Positions 9,662 through 17,637 of a DNA stretch of 64,000 bases are shown piece by piece (positions within the stretch are counted from its first letter, which is position 1; each line of letters opens with the position of its first letter). The DNA comes from Thauera sp. JM12B12 (GTDB lineage Bacteria; Pseudomonadota; Gammaproteobacteria; Burkholderiales; Rhodocyclaceae), in assembly GCF_039614725.1 (NCBI RefSeq), contig NZ_CP154859.1, positions 3,844,001-3,908,000 on the forward strand, written 5' to 3'. A model generated the notes under the pieces. That model saw only the letters and a list, made by a program, of their open reading frames with translations, did no database searches and was not told where the DNA came from. A program made the translations under genes and the position numbers.

Positions 9662-9712
9662 GGGGCATATTATCGCTCACATGACACTACTTACGGGAAG
9701 GTTGGTAGTTCG

Positions 9713-10264
9713 ATGATCCGCATTCTCGATATTCTATTTTCCTCGTTGGGCCTGGCACTGGGATGGCCTCTACTGCTGCTGATCGCATTCGTTGGTAAGG
9801 TGGAGACGGGCTCGCCCATGTTTCGCCAGCAACGTGTGGGGCGCTTTCAGCAACCCTTCACGTTGATAAAGTTCCGCACAATGCGTCCCGGGACAGCATC
9901 GGTCGCCACGCACCTTGCAAGCGCCAGCGCCATCACCCCCTTCGGTCGTTTCTTGCGCCGCACGAAGCTCGACGAGTTACCTCAGCTGTGGAACGTGTTG
10001 AAGGGAGAGATGAGCCTGGTCGGGCCGCGGCCGTGCCTATTCAACCAGCACGAGCTGATCGAGGAGCGTGCGCGGCGCGGCGTCTTCGATGCGCGTCCGG
10101 GCATTACCGGCCTGGCGCAGGTTAATGATATCGACATGTCAACACCGAAGTTGCTGGCCGAGACGGATGCGCGCATGCTGCGCTCCCTGAACACGGCGGC
10201 CTATTTCCGCTACATCCTCCTGACGGTGACCGGCAAGGGGGCCGGCGACCGGATTCGTTCCTGA
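9713..10264 (+). CDS. Bacterial sugar transferase (PglC/WcaJ-type phosphoglycosyltransferase)
   Basis: A 183-residue monotopic phosphoglycosyltransferase, which loads the first sugar-1-phosphate onto undecaprenyl phosphate. One N-terminal hydrophobic reentrant segment (residues about 1-22) is followed by FTLIKFRTM, the catalytic KLDELPQLWNVLKGEMSLVGPRP block and RPGITGLAQV. The short, PglC-like form lacks the extra helices of WcaJ. The start lies 6 bp after the right IS630 end, so its ribosome-binding region (GGGAAGG at 9695-9701) is inside the IS end. A much longer frame reading into it from 6929 is antisense to transposase genes and was discarded. Confidence 0.9.
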   Translation: MIRILDILFSSLGLALGWPLLLLIAFVGKVETGSPMFRQQRVGRFQQPFTLIKFRTMRPGTASVATHLASASAITPFGRFLRRTKLDELPQLWNVLKGEMSLVGPRPCLFNQHELIEERARRGVFDARPGITGLAQVNDIDMSTPKLLAETDARMLRSLNTAAYFRYILLTVTGKGAGDRIRS

Positions 10265-10280
10265 GACCCTCACGTTCTTC

Positions 10281-12116
10281 ATGATCACTCGCCACGCGCG
10301 ATCGACGCTCGTTTTTCTGTTCGACCTTCTGGCCGCCATCGCCGCGTGGGTTGGAGGTTTCCTGCTGCGCTTCAACTTGGAATGGCCGGCGCATTACGAG
10401 AGCAAGCTGCTGGTCGCTGGCGCGATGCTCTTGTTCGTACATGCCATCGGATGCCGGATCGCGGGTCTTTACCGCGGCATGTGGGTGTTTGCCAGCCTGC
10501 CCGACCTGAAGCGGGTCCTGAAGGCCATAGCCCTCTCCGCGCTCGCGCTGACCATTCTGATCGCACTCGACCGCGGCGCCCCCGCGCTACCGCGGTCGAT
10601 GATCGTGCTTTACCCGATGCTGTTATTGATGATCATGGGCGGCGGGCGCGCGGCCTGGCGCATGTGGAAGGAGCACCGCCTGTACGGCGATTTGGTCGCG
10701 GCAGGCAAGCCGGTGATTGTGGTCGGCGCAGGCAGAGGCGGGGCCATGCTGGTCCGGGAACTCGAGCGAAACCCCGACTGGCGTGTCGTGGCGATGGTCG
10801 ATGACAATCGCGATAAGTGGGGTCTTGAGCTGAATGGCCACCCCGTTGCGGGCGGCATTCACACTCTGCCGGCCGTGCTTAAGGAGTACCGCGCTAACCA
10901 CGTCATTCTCGCAATGCCGTCAGCGGCGTCGGACGCCCTGAAGCATGCGACCGATCTCGCGGTACGTGCGGGTGCGCATGTGTTCACCGTGCCGGGCATC
11001 GAAGACCTCATGAACGGCAACGTGGCGATCAACGCCATGCGTCCGGTCGACATTGAGGACTTGCTGGGCCGAGACTCTGTGCACATCGACACCGCACACG
11101 TCCACCACATGATTACCGCCAAGACCGTGCTGATCACCGGCGCCGGCGGCTCGATCGGCAGCGAGCTCTGTCGCCAGCTGGCCCGCTTCGCCCCGGCGCG
11201 GCTGGTGCTGGTGGAGGCGAGCGAGTTCGCGCTGTACAACATCGAGCAGTGGTTCCGCGTGCACAAGCCCGAGACGCAGATCGAGCCGCTGGCCGGCGAC
11301 GTGAAGGACGCGGCGCGGCTGGAGGAGATCTTCGCCACCTGGAAGCCGCAGCTCGTCTTCCACGCCGCCGCCTACAAGCACGTGCCGCTGATGGAAGTGG
11401 CCAACGCCTGGCAGGCGGTGCGCAACAACGTGCTCGGCACCCTGCTGGTGGCGGCGCACGCGCAGCGCTTCGGGGCCGAGCGCTTCGTGCTGATCTCCAC
11501 CGACAAGGCGGTGAACCCCACCAACGTGATGGGCGCCACCAAGCGCCTGGCCGAGATGGCCTGCGAGGCACTGCACAGCTCGGGCACGGCCAGCACGCAG
11601 ATCGAGATGGTGCGCTTCGGCAACGTGCTGGGCAGCACCGGCAGCGTGATCCCCAAGTTCGCCGAACAGATCGCCCGCGGCGGGCCGGTGACGGTGACGC
11701 ACCCGGACATCAACCGCTACTTCATGTCCATCCCCGAGGCGGCGCAGTTGGTGCTGCAGGCCGCGGCGATGGGCCAAGGGGGCGAGGTGTTCGTGCTGGA
11801 TATGGGCGAGCCGGTGAAGATCGTCGACCTCGCACGCAACATGATCCGGCTGTCGGGCTATACGGAAGACGAGATCCGCATCGAGTTCACCGGGCTGCGG
11901 CCGGGCGAGAAGCTTTACGAGGAGCTGCTGGCGGATGCGGAGGAGACGCGCGAGACGCCGCACCCCAAGCTGCGCATCGCGCGCTCGAGGCCGGTGAATG
12001 GGACGTTCCTCGAAGAGCTGGAGCAGTGGCTGGCACAGCCGGGGCCGGTGGCGGATGAAGAGGTGAGGATGGGGCTGAAGCGGTGGGTGACGGAGTATGA
12101 GCCGGCGCGGCACTAG
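10281..12116 (+). CDS. Membrane nucleotide-sugar 4,6-dehydratase (PglF/CapD/WbpM family)
   Basis: A 611-residue protein with four predicted N-terminal membrane helices (residues about 7-125), a first Rossmann module (VIVVGAGRGGAMLVREL) and a catalytic SDR domain from about residue 280 (VLITGAGGSIGSELC, HAAAYKHVPLME, STDKAVNPTNVMGATKR). The last motif is the PglF-type variant of the SDR active site. It converts UDP-GlcNAc to a 4-keto-6-deoxy sugar, the first step to bacillosamine- or QuiNAc-type sugars, and so may make the substrate of the sugar transferase 17 bp upstream. GC content and codon choice rise sharply at about 11.1 kb, near the start of the catalytic domain. Confidence 0.92.
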   Translation: MITRHARSTLVFLFDLLAAIAAWVGGFLLRFNLEWPAHYESKLLVAGAMLLFVHAIGCRIAGLYRGMWVFASLPDLKRVLKAIALSALALTILIALDRGAPALPRSMIVLYPMLLLMIMGGGRAAWRMWKEHRLYGDLVAAGKPVIVVGAGRGGAMLVRELERNPDWRVVAMVDDNRDKWGLELNGHPVAGGIHTLPAVLKEYRANHVILAMPSAASDALKHATDLAVRAGAHVFTVPGIEDLMNGNVAINAMRPVDIEDLLGRDSVHIDTAHVHHMITAKTVLITGAGGSIGSELCRQLARFAPARLVLVEASEFALYNIEQWFRVHKPETQIEPLAGDVKDAARLEEIFATWKPQLVFHAAAYKHVPLMEVANAWQAVRNNVLGTLLVAAHAQRFGAERFVLISTDKAVNPTNVMGATKRLAEMACEALHSSGTASTQIEMVRFGNVLGSTGSVIPKFAEQIARGGPVTVTHPDINRYFMSIPEAAQLVLQAAAMGQGGEVFVLDMGEPVKIVDLARNMIRLSGYTEDEIRIEFTGLRPGEKLYEELLADAEETRETPHPKLRIARSRPVNGTFLEELEQWLAQPGPVADEEVRMGLKRWVTEYEPARH

Positions 12117-12132
12117 ATTAGCTCCTCCAGCA

Positions 12133-12159
12133 GTGGGATATACTTTTGCCGTATCCCAC
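12133..12159 (+). promoter_or_regulatory. vapBC operator/promoter palindrome
   Basis: Perfect 8-bp inverted repeat GTGGGATA (12133-12140) and TATCCCAC (12152-12159), 19 bp upstream of the vapB start. A -10-like TATACT (12139-12144) overlaps the left arm. VapBC complexes autorepress by binding such palindromes, so this is the expected operator (family knowledge plus position). Confidence 0.6.
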
Positions 12160-12177
12160 CTTCCCAAGGAGTGTCTC

Positions 12178-12411
12178 ATGACCGCGAGCACCGTCTTTAC
12201 CAACAACCGCAGCCAGGCCGTGCGCCTGCCAGCCGACATGCGCCTGCCCCCCGATGTGAAACGGGTGGATATCCGCGCACGTGGCGTGGAGCGAATCATC
12301 GCGCCGGTGGGCCATACCTGGGACTCCTTCTTCATCGACGGCCCCCAGGTTGCCGACGACTTCATGGAGACCCGCGCCAGCCAGGAACAGCAGGAACGCG
12401 AGGCGCTTTGA
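12178..12411 (+). CDS. vapB: VapB-type antitoxin
   Basis: A 77-residue antitoxin with an AbrB/SpoVT-like N-terminus (TVFTNNRSQAVRLPADMRLPPDVKRVDI) that should bind the operator as a dimer. The acidic C-terminal tail (FMETRASQEQQEREAL) should wrap and inhibit the toxin. The frame is open from 12097, but the ATG at 12178 has a good site, AAGGAG at 12166-12171, and gives the normal VapB start. The stop overlaps the toxin ATG by 1 bp, the usual coupled arrangement. Confidence 0.9.
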   Translation: MTASTVFTNNRSQAVRLPADMRLPPDVKRVDIRARGVERIIAPVGHTWDSFFIDGPQVADDFMETRASQEQQEREAL

Positions 12412-12812
12412 TGCTGCGCTATCTGCTCGACACCAACATCGTGATCTACGTGATCAAGCGCCGGCCGCTTTCGGCGCTGGCCTTGTTCAACGAAAACGCC
12501 GGCCATATGGCGATCTCGTCGATCACCCTCGCGGAGTTGATGCACGGCGCTGAAAAGAGCAACGCGCCCACGCGCTCACTGGCCGCAGTCGAGGATTTCT
12601 GCAGCCGGCTGGAAGTGCTGCCTTACGGGCCCAAGGCCGCAATGCACTATGGGAGCATCCGCGCCAAGCTGGAATCCCGGGGCCAGACAATCGGTGTCAA
12701 CGACCTGCACATCGCGGCGCACGCACGCAGCGAGGGGCTGACGCTGGTGTCCAATAATCTGCGTGAGTTTGAGCGCGTGGAAGCGCTGCAGCTGGCGAAC
12801 TGGGCGATTTGA
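12411..12812 (+). CDS. vapC: VapC-type PIN-domain toxin ribonuclease
   Basis: A 133-residue PIN-domain protein. The acidic metal-binding residues are Asp7 (YLLDTNIVI), Glu42 (LAELMHGA) and Asp98 (VNDLHIAA). The fourth position falls in LVSNNLREF (Asn115/Asn116), as in many VapC proteins. VapC toxins cleave tRNA or rRNA to stop translation; the target here is unknown. It starts on the last base of the vapB stop. The pair sits between the polysaccharide cluster and msbA and has no other linked genes. Confidence 0.92.
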   Translation: MLRYLLDTNIVIYVIKRRPLSALALFNENAGHMAISSITLAELMHGAEKSNAPTRSLAAVEDFCSRLEVLPYGPKAAMHYGSIRAKLESRGQTIGVNDLHIAAHARSEGLTLVSNNLREFERVEALQLANWAI

Positions 12813-12840
12813 GTGTGCGGGCACCGAGCAAATGAGTTGC

Positions 12841-12856
12841 TGGGGTCAGGTCTTGA
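12841..12856. repeat. Half-site related to the GATCAATGGGGTC palindrome family
   Basis: TGGGGTCAGGTCTTGA between vapC and msbA matches the first half of the palindrome found at 16534, 16571, 17556, 31990 and 59610, without a complete second arm. The rest of 12813-12908 shows nothing recognisable. Confidence 0.4.
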
Positions 12857-12908
12857 ATCTGCTCGCGAGGCCCACGCCAAGCCAACGTTTATCAGCGAAT
12901 TGACACAG

Positions 12909-14732
12909 TTACGAAGGATCTACCGGAGGACCGCGTGAGACATCCGGCTCCTCCCCCATCGCCTGCAGCCGCGCATACACCCCACCGCGCGCCACCAGCT
13001 CCGCATGCGTCCCCCGCTCCACGATCCGCCCCGCCTCCATCACCAGGATCTGATCCGCCTTCTCGATCGTCGATAGCCGGTGGGCGATGACGATCGTCGT
13101 CCGCCCTGCCATCAGCCGCTCGATCGCCGCCTGGATCAGCCGCTCCGACTCGGTGTCCAGCGCCGAGGTCGCCTCGTCCAGGATCAGGATCGGCGCGTTC
13201 TTCAGCAGCGCGCGCGCGATGGCCAGGCGCTGGCGCTGGCCACCGGAGAGCAGCACGCCGTTCTCGCCGATCTCGGTATCGAAGCCCTGCGGCAGGCGGT
13301 CGATGAACTCGCGGGCGTTGGCAGCCTCGGCGGCGGCGATGATCTCTTCGCGGCTGGTGCCGGCGAGTTCGCCGTAGGCGATGTTCTCGGCCACCGTGCC
13401 GTTGAACAGCGTGACCTGCTGGGTCACCAGCGCGATGTGGTGGCGCAGGTTGGCGAGCGTGTAGTCCTCGACCGCGACGCCGTCGACCAGTAGGCGGCCT
13501 TCGTCATGCTGGTAGAAGCGCGGAATGAGGTTGGCCAGCGTGGATTTGCCGCTGCCCGACTTACCGACGAGCGCGATCATCTGCCCCGGCTCGGCCTTGA
13601 AGTCGATGTCCTGCAGCGCGCGCCCTTTGGCGCCGGGATAGCCGAAGCCCAGCCCCTGGGCTTCGACGCGGCCAGCGACGCGCGCGCGCTCAACCGTGCC
13701 GGTGTCGGGCTCGGGCGCCTCGTCGAGCTGCTCGAAGATGCTGTCGGCCGCCGCGACGCCACGCTGGATGCGCGCGCTGACGCCGCCCAGCAGCTGGATC
13801 GCGCGCGGCAGGAGGCCGGCGGCGGTGATGTAGGCGACCACGTCGCCCGCGGAAGCGTCGCCGCGCACCTTGAGCACGGTGAAGAGCAGCAGGCCCATCG
13901 ACGAATACACGATCAGGTGCATCAGCGCCGAGAAGGTCTCCTGCGTGCGCACCATCTTCAGCTGGCGCTTGGTGTTGTCCGTGCTGGCGGTGACGAAGCG
14001 CGAGCGCTCGTAGCCCTCGCCGCCGAAGCTGCGCACCACGCGGTAGCCCTGGATGGTCTCGGAAGCGACATGGGTAACCTCGCCCATCGAGGTCTGGATG
14101 TTCTTCGACAGGCGGCGGAACTTGCGGCTGGCGTTCGACACCAGCCAGGCGATCGCCGGCAGCACCACGAGGAGGGTCAGCGTCAGGCGCCAGTTCATCC
14201 ACAGCAGATAGCTGAGCAGGGCGACGACGGTGAGGCCCTCGCGGAACAGGATCTTGACCGCGTCGGTGGCGGCATCGGTCACCATCGACACGTTGTAGGT
14301 GAGCTTGGAGACGAGGTGGCCGGAGTTGTTGGCGTCGTAGAAGCGGTTGGGCAGCACCAGGAAGCTGCCGAAGAGCTGGGTGCGCAGGTCGTGGATGAGC
14401 CCGAGCGAGACCCGCGAGATGCCGTAGTTGCCGAGGAAGGTGCCGAGGCCCTCGATCAGCGCGATGACCACGATCATCAGCGGGATGGCGAAGATGAGGT
14501 CGAGCGCGTCGAGCCAGGGCAGGCCGGTGGCGATCGGCGCGTCGGGCGCGGCAAGGCCGTCGATGAAGTACTTGAGCACGCTCGCCAGCCCGGCCTTGCA
14601 GGCGCCGGCGATCGCAAAGCCGAGGATGCTGAGCGCGAAGTAGCCGAGGAAGGGCCGCGTGTAGCCGAGCAGGCGCATGTACACCTTCATGCTGCTGGCG
14701 GCAGGCTTCTCCGCGAGCGTCGGCGCGGTCAT
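12909..14732 (-). CDS. msbA: Lipid A export ATP-binding/permease protein MsbA
   Basis: A 607-residue half-transporter: a six-helix ABC transmembrane domain (residues about 28-320) fused to a nucleotide-binding domain with Walker A GKSGSGKST at 390-398, signature LSGGQ at 495-499 and Walker B ILILDE at 515-520. It flips core-lipid A, and possibly other lipids, across the inner membrane as a homodimer. The NPD-rich loop RFYDANNSGHLVSKLTYNV is MsbA-typical. The start abuts the polA stop by 1 bp, so it is probably cotranscribed with polA. The nearby LpxL-type acyltransferases (37.7-39.5 kb) act on the same lipid. Confidence 0.93.
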   Translation of the reverse strand: MTAPTLAEKPAASSMKVYMRLLGYTRPFLGYFALSILGFAIAGACKAGLASVLKYFIDGLAAPDAPIATGLPWLDALDLIFAIPLMIVVIALIEGLGTFLGNYGISRVSLGLIHDLRTQLFGSFLVLPNRFYDANNSGHLVSKLTYNVSMVTDAATDAVKILFREGLTVVALLSYLLWMNWRLTLTLLVVLPAIAWLVSNASRKFRRLSKNIQTSMGEVTHVASETIQGYRVVRSFGGEGYERSRFVTASTDNTKRQLKMVRTQETFSALMHLIVYSSMGLLLFTVLKVRGDASAGDVVAYITAAGLLPRAIQLLGGVSARIQRGVAAADSIFEQLDEAPEPDTGTVERARVAGRVEAQGLGFGYPGAKGRALQDIDFKAEPGQMIALVGKSGSGKSTLANLIPRFYQHDEGRLLVDGVAVEDYTLANLRHHIALVTQQVTLFNGTVAENIAYGELAGTSREEIIAAAEAANAREFIDRLPQGFDTEIGENGVLLSGGQRQRLAIARALLKNAPILILDEATSALDTESERLIQAAIERLMAGRTTIVIAHRLSTIEKADQILVMEAGRIVERGTHAELVARGGVYARLQAMGEEPDVSRGPPVDPS

Positions 14733-17503
14733 CAGTGCGCCTCGTCCCAGTTGTCGCCGGCGCCGACTTCGACCAGCAGCGGCACCTTCAGCTCGGCCAC
14801 GCCGCCCATCAGCTTCGGCAGCTGTTCGCGGATGGTGTCGAGCTCGGCCCTGGGCACTTCCAGCACCAGTTCGTCGTGCACCTGCAGCACCAGCTTCGAC
14901 TCGAGGCCGGAGGAGGCCAGCCAGGCGTCGGTGGCGATCATCGCCTTCTTGATCAGGTCGGCGGCCGTGCCCTGCATCGGCGCGTTGATCGCCGCGCGCT
15001 CGGCGGCCTGGCGGCGACCGGCCTGGCTGGCGCGGATGTCGGGCAGGTAGAGGCGGCGGCCGAACACGGTCTCGACGAAGCCCTGCTCGCGCGCCTCGGC
15101 ACGGGTGCGGTCCATGTACTCGGCGACGCCGGGGTAGCGGGCGAAGTAGCGGTCGATCCAGCTCTGCGCGGCGGCGCGCTCGATGCCGAGGTTCTTCGCC
15201 AGGCCGTGCGCGCTCATGCCGTAGATGAGGCCGAAGTTGATGACCTTGGCGTAGCGGCGCTGCTCGCTCGTGACCTCGGCCGGCGCCACGCCGAAGACCT
15301 CGCCGGCGGTGGCGCGATGCACGTCCTCGCCGTGGGCGAAGGCCTCGAGCAGGCGGGCGTCGTCCGACAGGTGGGCCATGATGCGGAGCTCGATCTGCGA
15401 GTAGTCAGCCGAGACGATCAGGTGGTCGCGCGGGGCGATGAAGGCGGCGCGGATGCGGCGGCCTTCGGGGGTGCGGATCGGGATGTTCTGCAGGTTGGGT
15501 TCGGAGCTCGACAGCCGGCCGGTGACCGCGGTGGCCTGCGAGAAGCTGGTGTGCACCCGGCCGGTCTTCGGATCGACCATGCGCGGCAGCTTGTCGGCGT
15601 AGGTGCTCTTCAACTTGGCGAGGCCGCGGTGCTCGAGCAGCAGCTTCGGTAAAGGGTAGTCCTCGGCGAGCTTTTCCAGCACCTCCTCGTCGGTGGAGGG
15701 CTGGCCGGTGGCGGTCTTCTTGACCACCGGCAGGCCGAGCTTGCCGAACAGGATCTCGCCGAGCTGCTTGGGCGAACCGAGGTTGAAGGGCTGGCCGGCG
15801 AGATCCTGCGCCTCGCGCTCGAGCGCGTGCAGGCGGCGGCCGAGCTCCTCGGAGTGCTGGCTGAGCAGGAAGGGGTCGATCAGCACGCCGGTACGCTCCA
15901 TGCGCTGCAACACGGCGAGCACCGGCATCTCGATGTCGCGGTACAGCGCTTCGAGCTGCGGCACGGCCTCGAGCTGGGGCCACAGGTGGCGGTGCAGGCG
16001 CAGGGTGACGTCGGCGTCCTCGGCGGCGTACTCGGTGGCGCGCTCGATGGCGACCTCGTCGAAGCCGATCTGCTTGGCGCCCTTGCCGCAGACATCGGTG
16101 TAGGTGATGGTCGTGAGGCCGAGGTGGCGCTTGGCGAGCGAGTCCATGTCGTGCGGGCGGTCGGACTCCAGCACGTAGGACTCGAGCAGCGTGTCGTGCG
16201 CGATGCCGGCGAGCCGGATGCCATGGTTGGCGAGCACGTGGGCGTCGTACTTGAGGTTCTGGCCGAGCTTGGCATGCTTGTCGGACTCCAGCCAGGGCTT
16301 GAGCCTCTCCAGCACCTCGCTCAAGGGCAACTGCGCCGGCGCGTCCGGATTGCGGTGCGCCAGCGGCAGGTAGGCCGCCTCGCCCGGTTCGACCGAGAAC
16401 GACATCCCCACCAGCTTCGCCGCCATCGGGTCGAGGCTGGTCGTTTCGGTGTCGAAGGCGGTGAGCGCGGCGGCGGAGATCTTCTCCAGCCAGTCGTCGA
16501 AGCTGGGCCAGTCGAGGATGGTCACATACACCGGATCAATGGGGTCAGACCCCTTTGATCCTGATCCGGCGATCAATGGGGTCTGACCCCATTGATCGCC
16601 CTGGCCGTCGAAGCGCCGCGTCTCGGCCGCAGCCTTGGATGCGGCCACGCTCTCCGCGCCGCCATCCAGATCCTTCAGCCACGAGTTGAACTCGAAGCGC
16701 TCGTACAGCGCGCGCAGCGCCGCCTTGTCGTCGTCGCGCGCCGGCAGTTCGTCCAGCCCCACCGGCAGCTCGACGTCGGTCGCCACCGTCACCAGCTTGC
16801 GGCCCAGCGGCAGGAAATCCAGATGCCGGCGCAGGTTCTCGCCCACCTTTCCGCCCACCTTGTCGGCATTGGCGACCAGGTTGTCGAGCGTGCCGTATTC
16901 GGTGAGCCACTTCACCGCGGTCTTGGGCCCGCACTTCTCCACGCCCGGCACGTTGTCCACCGTGTCGCCGACCAGCGCCAGGTAGTCGACGATGCGCTCG
17001 GGCGGCACGCCGAACTTGGCCTCGACGCCGGCCTCGTCGAGTACCTCCTCGTTCATCGTGTTGACCCACCTCACACCCGGGCGCACGAGCTGCGTGAGGT
17101 CCTTGTCGCCGGTCGAGATCACCACCTCCCAGCCACGCTCGAGCGCCTGGCGGGTGAGCGTGCCGATGACGTCGTCAGCCTCCACGCCCTCGACCGACAG
17201 CAGCGGCCAGCCTTCGGCCACCACCGCCTCGTGCAGCGGCGCGATCTGCGCGCGCAGGTCGTCGGGCATCGGCGGGCGGTGCGACTTGTATTCGGGATAC
17301 CAGTCGTCGCGGAAGGTCTTGCCCTTGGCGTCGAAGACGCAGGCGCGAAATTCTGCCTTGTAGTCGCTTTCCAGCCGCCTTAGCATCGACAGCACCCCCC
17401 GGATCGCGCCCGTCGGCTCGCCGTGCGAGTTGCGCAGGTCGGGCAGCGCATGGAAGGCGCGATAGAGATAGCTGGAGCCGTCGACGAGCAGCAGGGTGGG
17501 CAT
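14732..17503 (-). CDS. polA: DNA polymerase I
   Basis: A 923-residue, three-domain Pol I. The 5'-3' exonuclease is at residues 1 to about 300 (MPTLLLVDGSSYLYRAFHALP, GVEADDVIGTL). The 3'-5' exonuclease-like domain follows (FDTETTSLDPM, YAAEDADVTLRLH). The polymerase domain has SADYSQIELR (motif A), YAKVINFGLIYGMSAHGL (O-helix) and QVHDELVLEV (motif C). It acts in Okazaki-fragment processing and repair. The frame is open to 17599, but those residues come from a repeat; the ATG at 17503 gives the conserved N-terminus. Unusually, the linker before the 3'-5' domain contains two in-frame copies of the palindromic repeat (16534-16597), encoding GDQWGQTPLI and KGSDPIDP. Confidence 0.96.
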   Translation of the reverse strand: MPTLLLVDGSSYLYRAFHALPDLRNSHGEPTGAIRGVLSMLRRLESDYKAEFRACVFDAKGKTFRDDWYPEYKSHRPPMPDDLRAQIAPLHEAVVAEGWPLLSVEGVEADDVIGTLTRQALERGWEVVISTGDKDLTQLVRPGVRWVNTMNEEVLDEAGVEAKFGVPPERIVDYLALVGDTVDNVPGVEKCGPKTAVKWLTEYGTLDNLVANADKVGGKVGENLRRHLDFLPLGRKLVTVATDVELPVGLDELPARDDDKAALRALYERFEFNSWLKDLDGGAESVAASKAAAETRRFDGQGDQWGQTPLIAGSGSKGSDPIDPVYVTILDWPSFDDWLEKISAAALTAFDTETTSLDPMAAKLVGMSFSVEPGEAAYLPLAHRNPDAPAQLPLSEVLERLKPWLESDKHAKLGQNLKYDAHVLANHGIRLAGIAHDTLLESYVLESDRPHDMDSLAKRHLGLTTITYTDVCGKGAKQIGFDEVAIERATEYAAEDADVTLRLHRHLWPQLEAVPQLEALYRDIEMPVLAVLQRMERTGVLIDPFLLSQHSEELGRRLHALEREAQDLAGQPFNLGSPKQLGEILFGKLGLPVVKKTATGQPSTDEEVLEKLAEDYPLPKLLLEHRGLAKLKSTYADKLPRMVDPKTGRVHTSFSQATAVTGRLSSSEPNLQNIPIRTPEGRRIRAAFIAPRDHLIVSADYSQIELRIMAHLSDDARLLEAFAHGEDVHRATAGEVFGVAPAEVTSEQRRYAKVINFGLIYGMSAHGLAKNLGIERAAAQSWIDRYFARYPGVAEYMDRTRAEAREQGFVETVFGRRLYLPDIRASQAGRRQAAERAAINAPMQGTAADLIKKAMIATDAWLASSGLESKLVLQVHDELVLEVPRAELDTIREQLPKLMGGVAELKVPLLVEVGAGDNWDEAH
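16534..16597. repeat. Two palindromic repeat copies inside polA
   Basis: GATCAATGGGGTCAGACCCC followed by TTTGATC (16534-16560) and the related copy 16571-16597 are separated by 10 bp. Both lie in frame in the polA linker between the exonuclease domains and add about 20 residues without a stop. The same sequence occurs between genes at 17556, 31990 and 59610. Confidence 0.85.
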
Positions 17504-17555
17504 CTTCTGGAACATCCTTGCGGGAAACCGGGCGGGCTGCGGCACGATCCAACGA

Positions 17556-17596
17556 GTCATCGGATCAATGGGGTCTGACCCCATTGATCCGATGAC
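17556..17596. repeat. Perfect 41-bp palindrome between polA and the LOG gene
   Basis: The left arm 17556-17575 (GTCATCGGATCAATGGGGTC) and the right arm 17577-17596 are exact reverse complements around one central base. It sits in the 134-bp gap between the divergent polA and LOG-family genes. It is a longer version of the repeat found inside polA. Confidence 0.85.
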
Positions 17597-17637
17597 CATC
17601 GATTCTGGCGCCGGCCTAGAACACAGACGAGAACAAC

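Larger units (their letters stand above)
6214..9707. mobile_element. Nested unit: IS1634-type element between two inverted IS630-type fragments
   Basis: The outer ends are the same sequence in opposite orientation: TACCAACCTTCCCGTAAG from 6214, and its reverse complement ending at 9707. Each arm continues into the 5' part of the same IS630-type transposase. The shared inverted arms are about 655 bp and differ visibly at one codon (Ile/Val in GDESG-I/V-RSDY). TA at each outer edge fits the TA target-site duplication known for IS630. Both arms lose their 3' part at the IS1634-type element. The unit separates the SDR from the sugar transferase and is probably polar on the cluster. Confidence 0.8.

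Noticed and set aside
6929..9712. Very long plus-strand frame reading into the sugar transferase
   Set aside because: It is antisense to the IS1634-type and IS630-type transposases and contains no recognisable domain until the sugar transferase begins at 9713; high GC keeps the frame open.
10920..12545. 541-codon minus-strand frame over the dehydratase and vapBC
   Set aside because: His/Arg/Gly-rich shadow of real plus-strand genes, no domain.
17504..17599. N-terminal extension of polA (MVIGSMGSDPIDP...)
   Set aside because: The residues come from the intergenic palindrome; Pol I proteins start at MPTLLLVDG.
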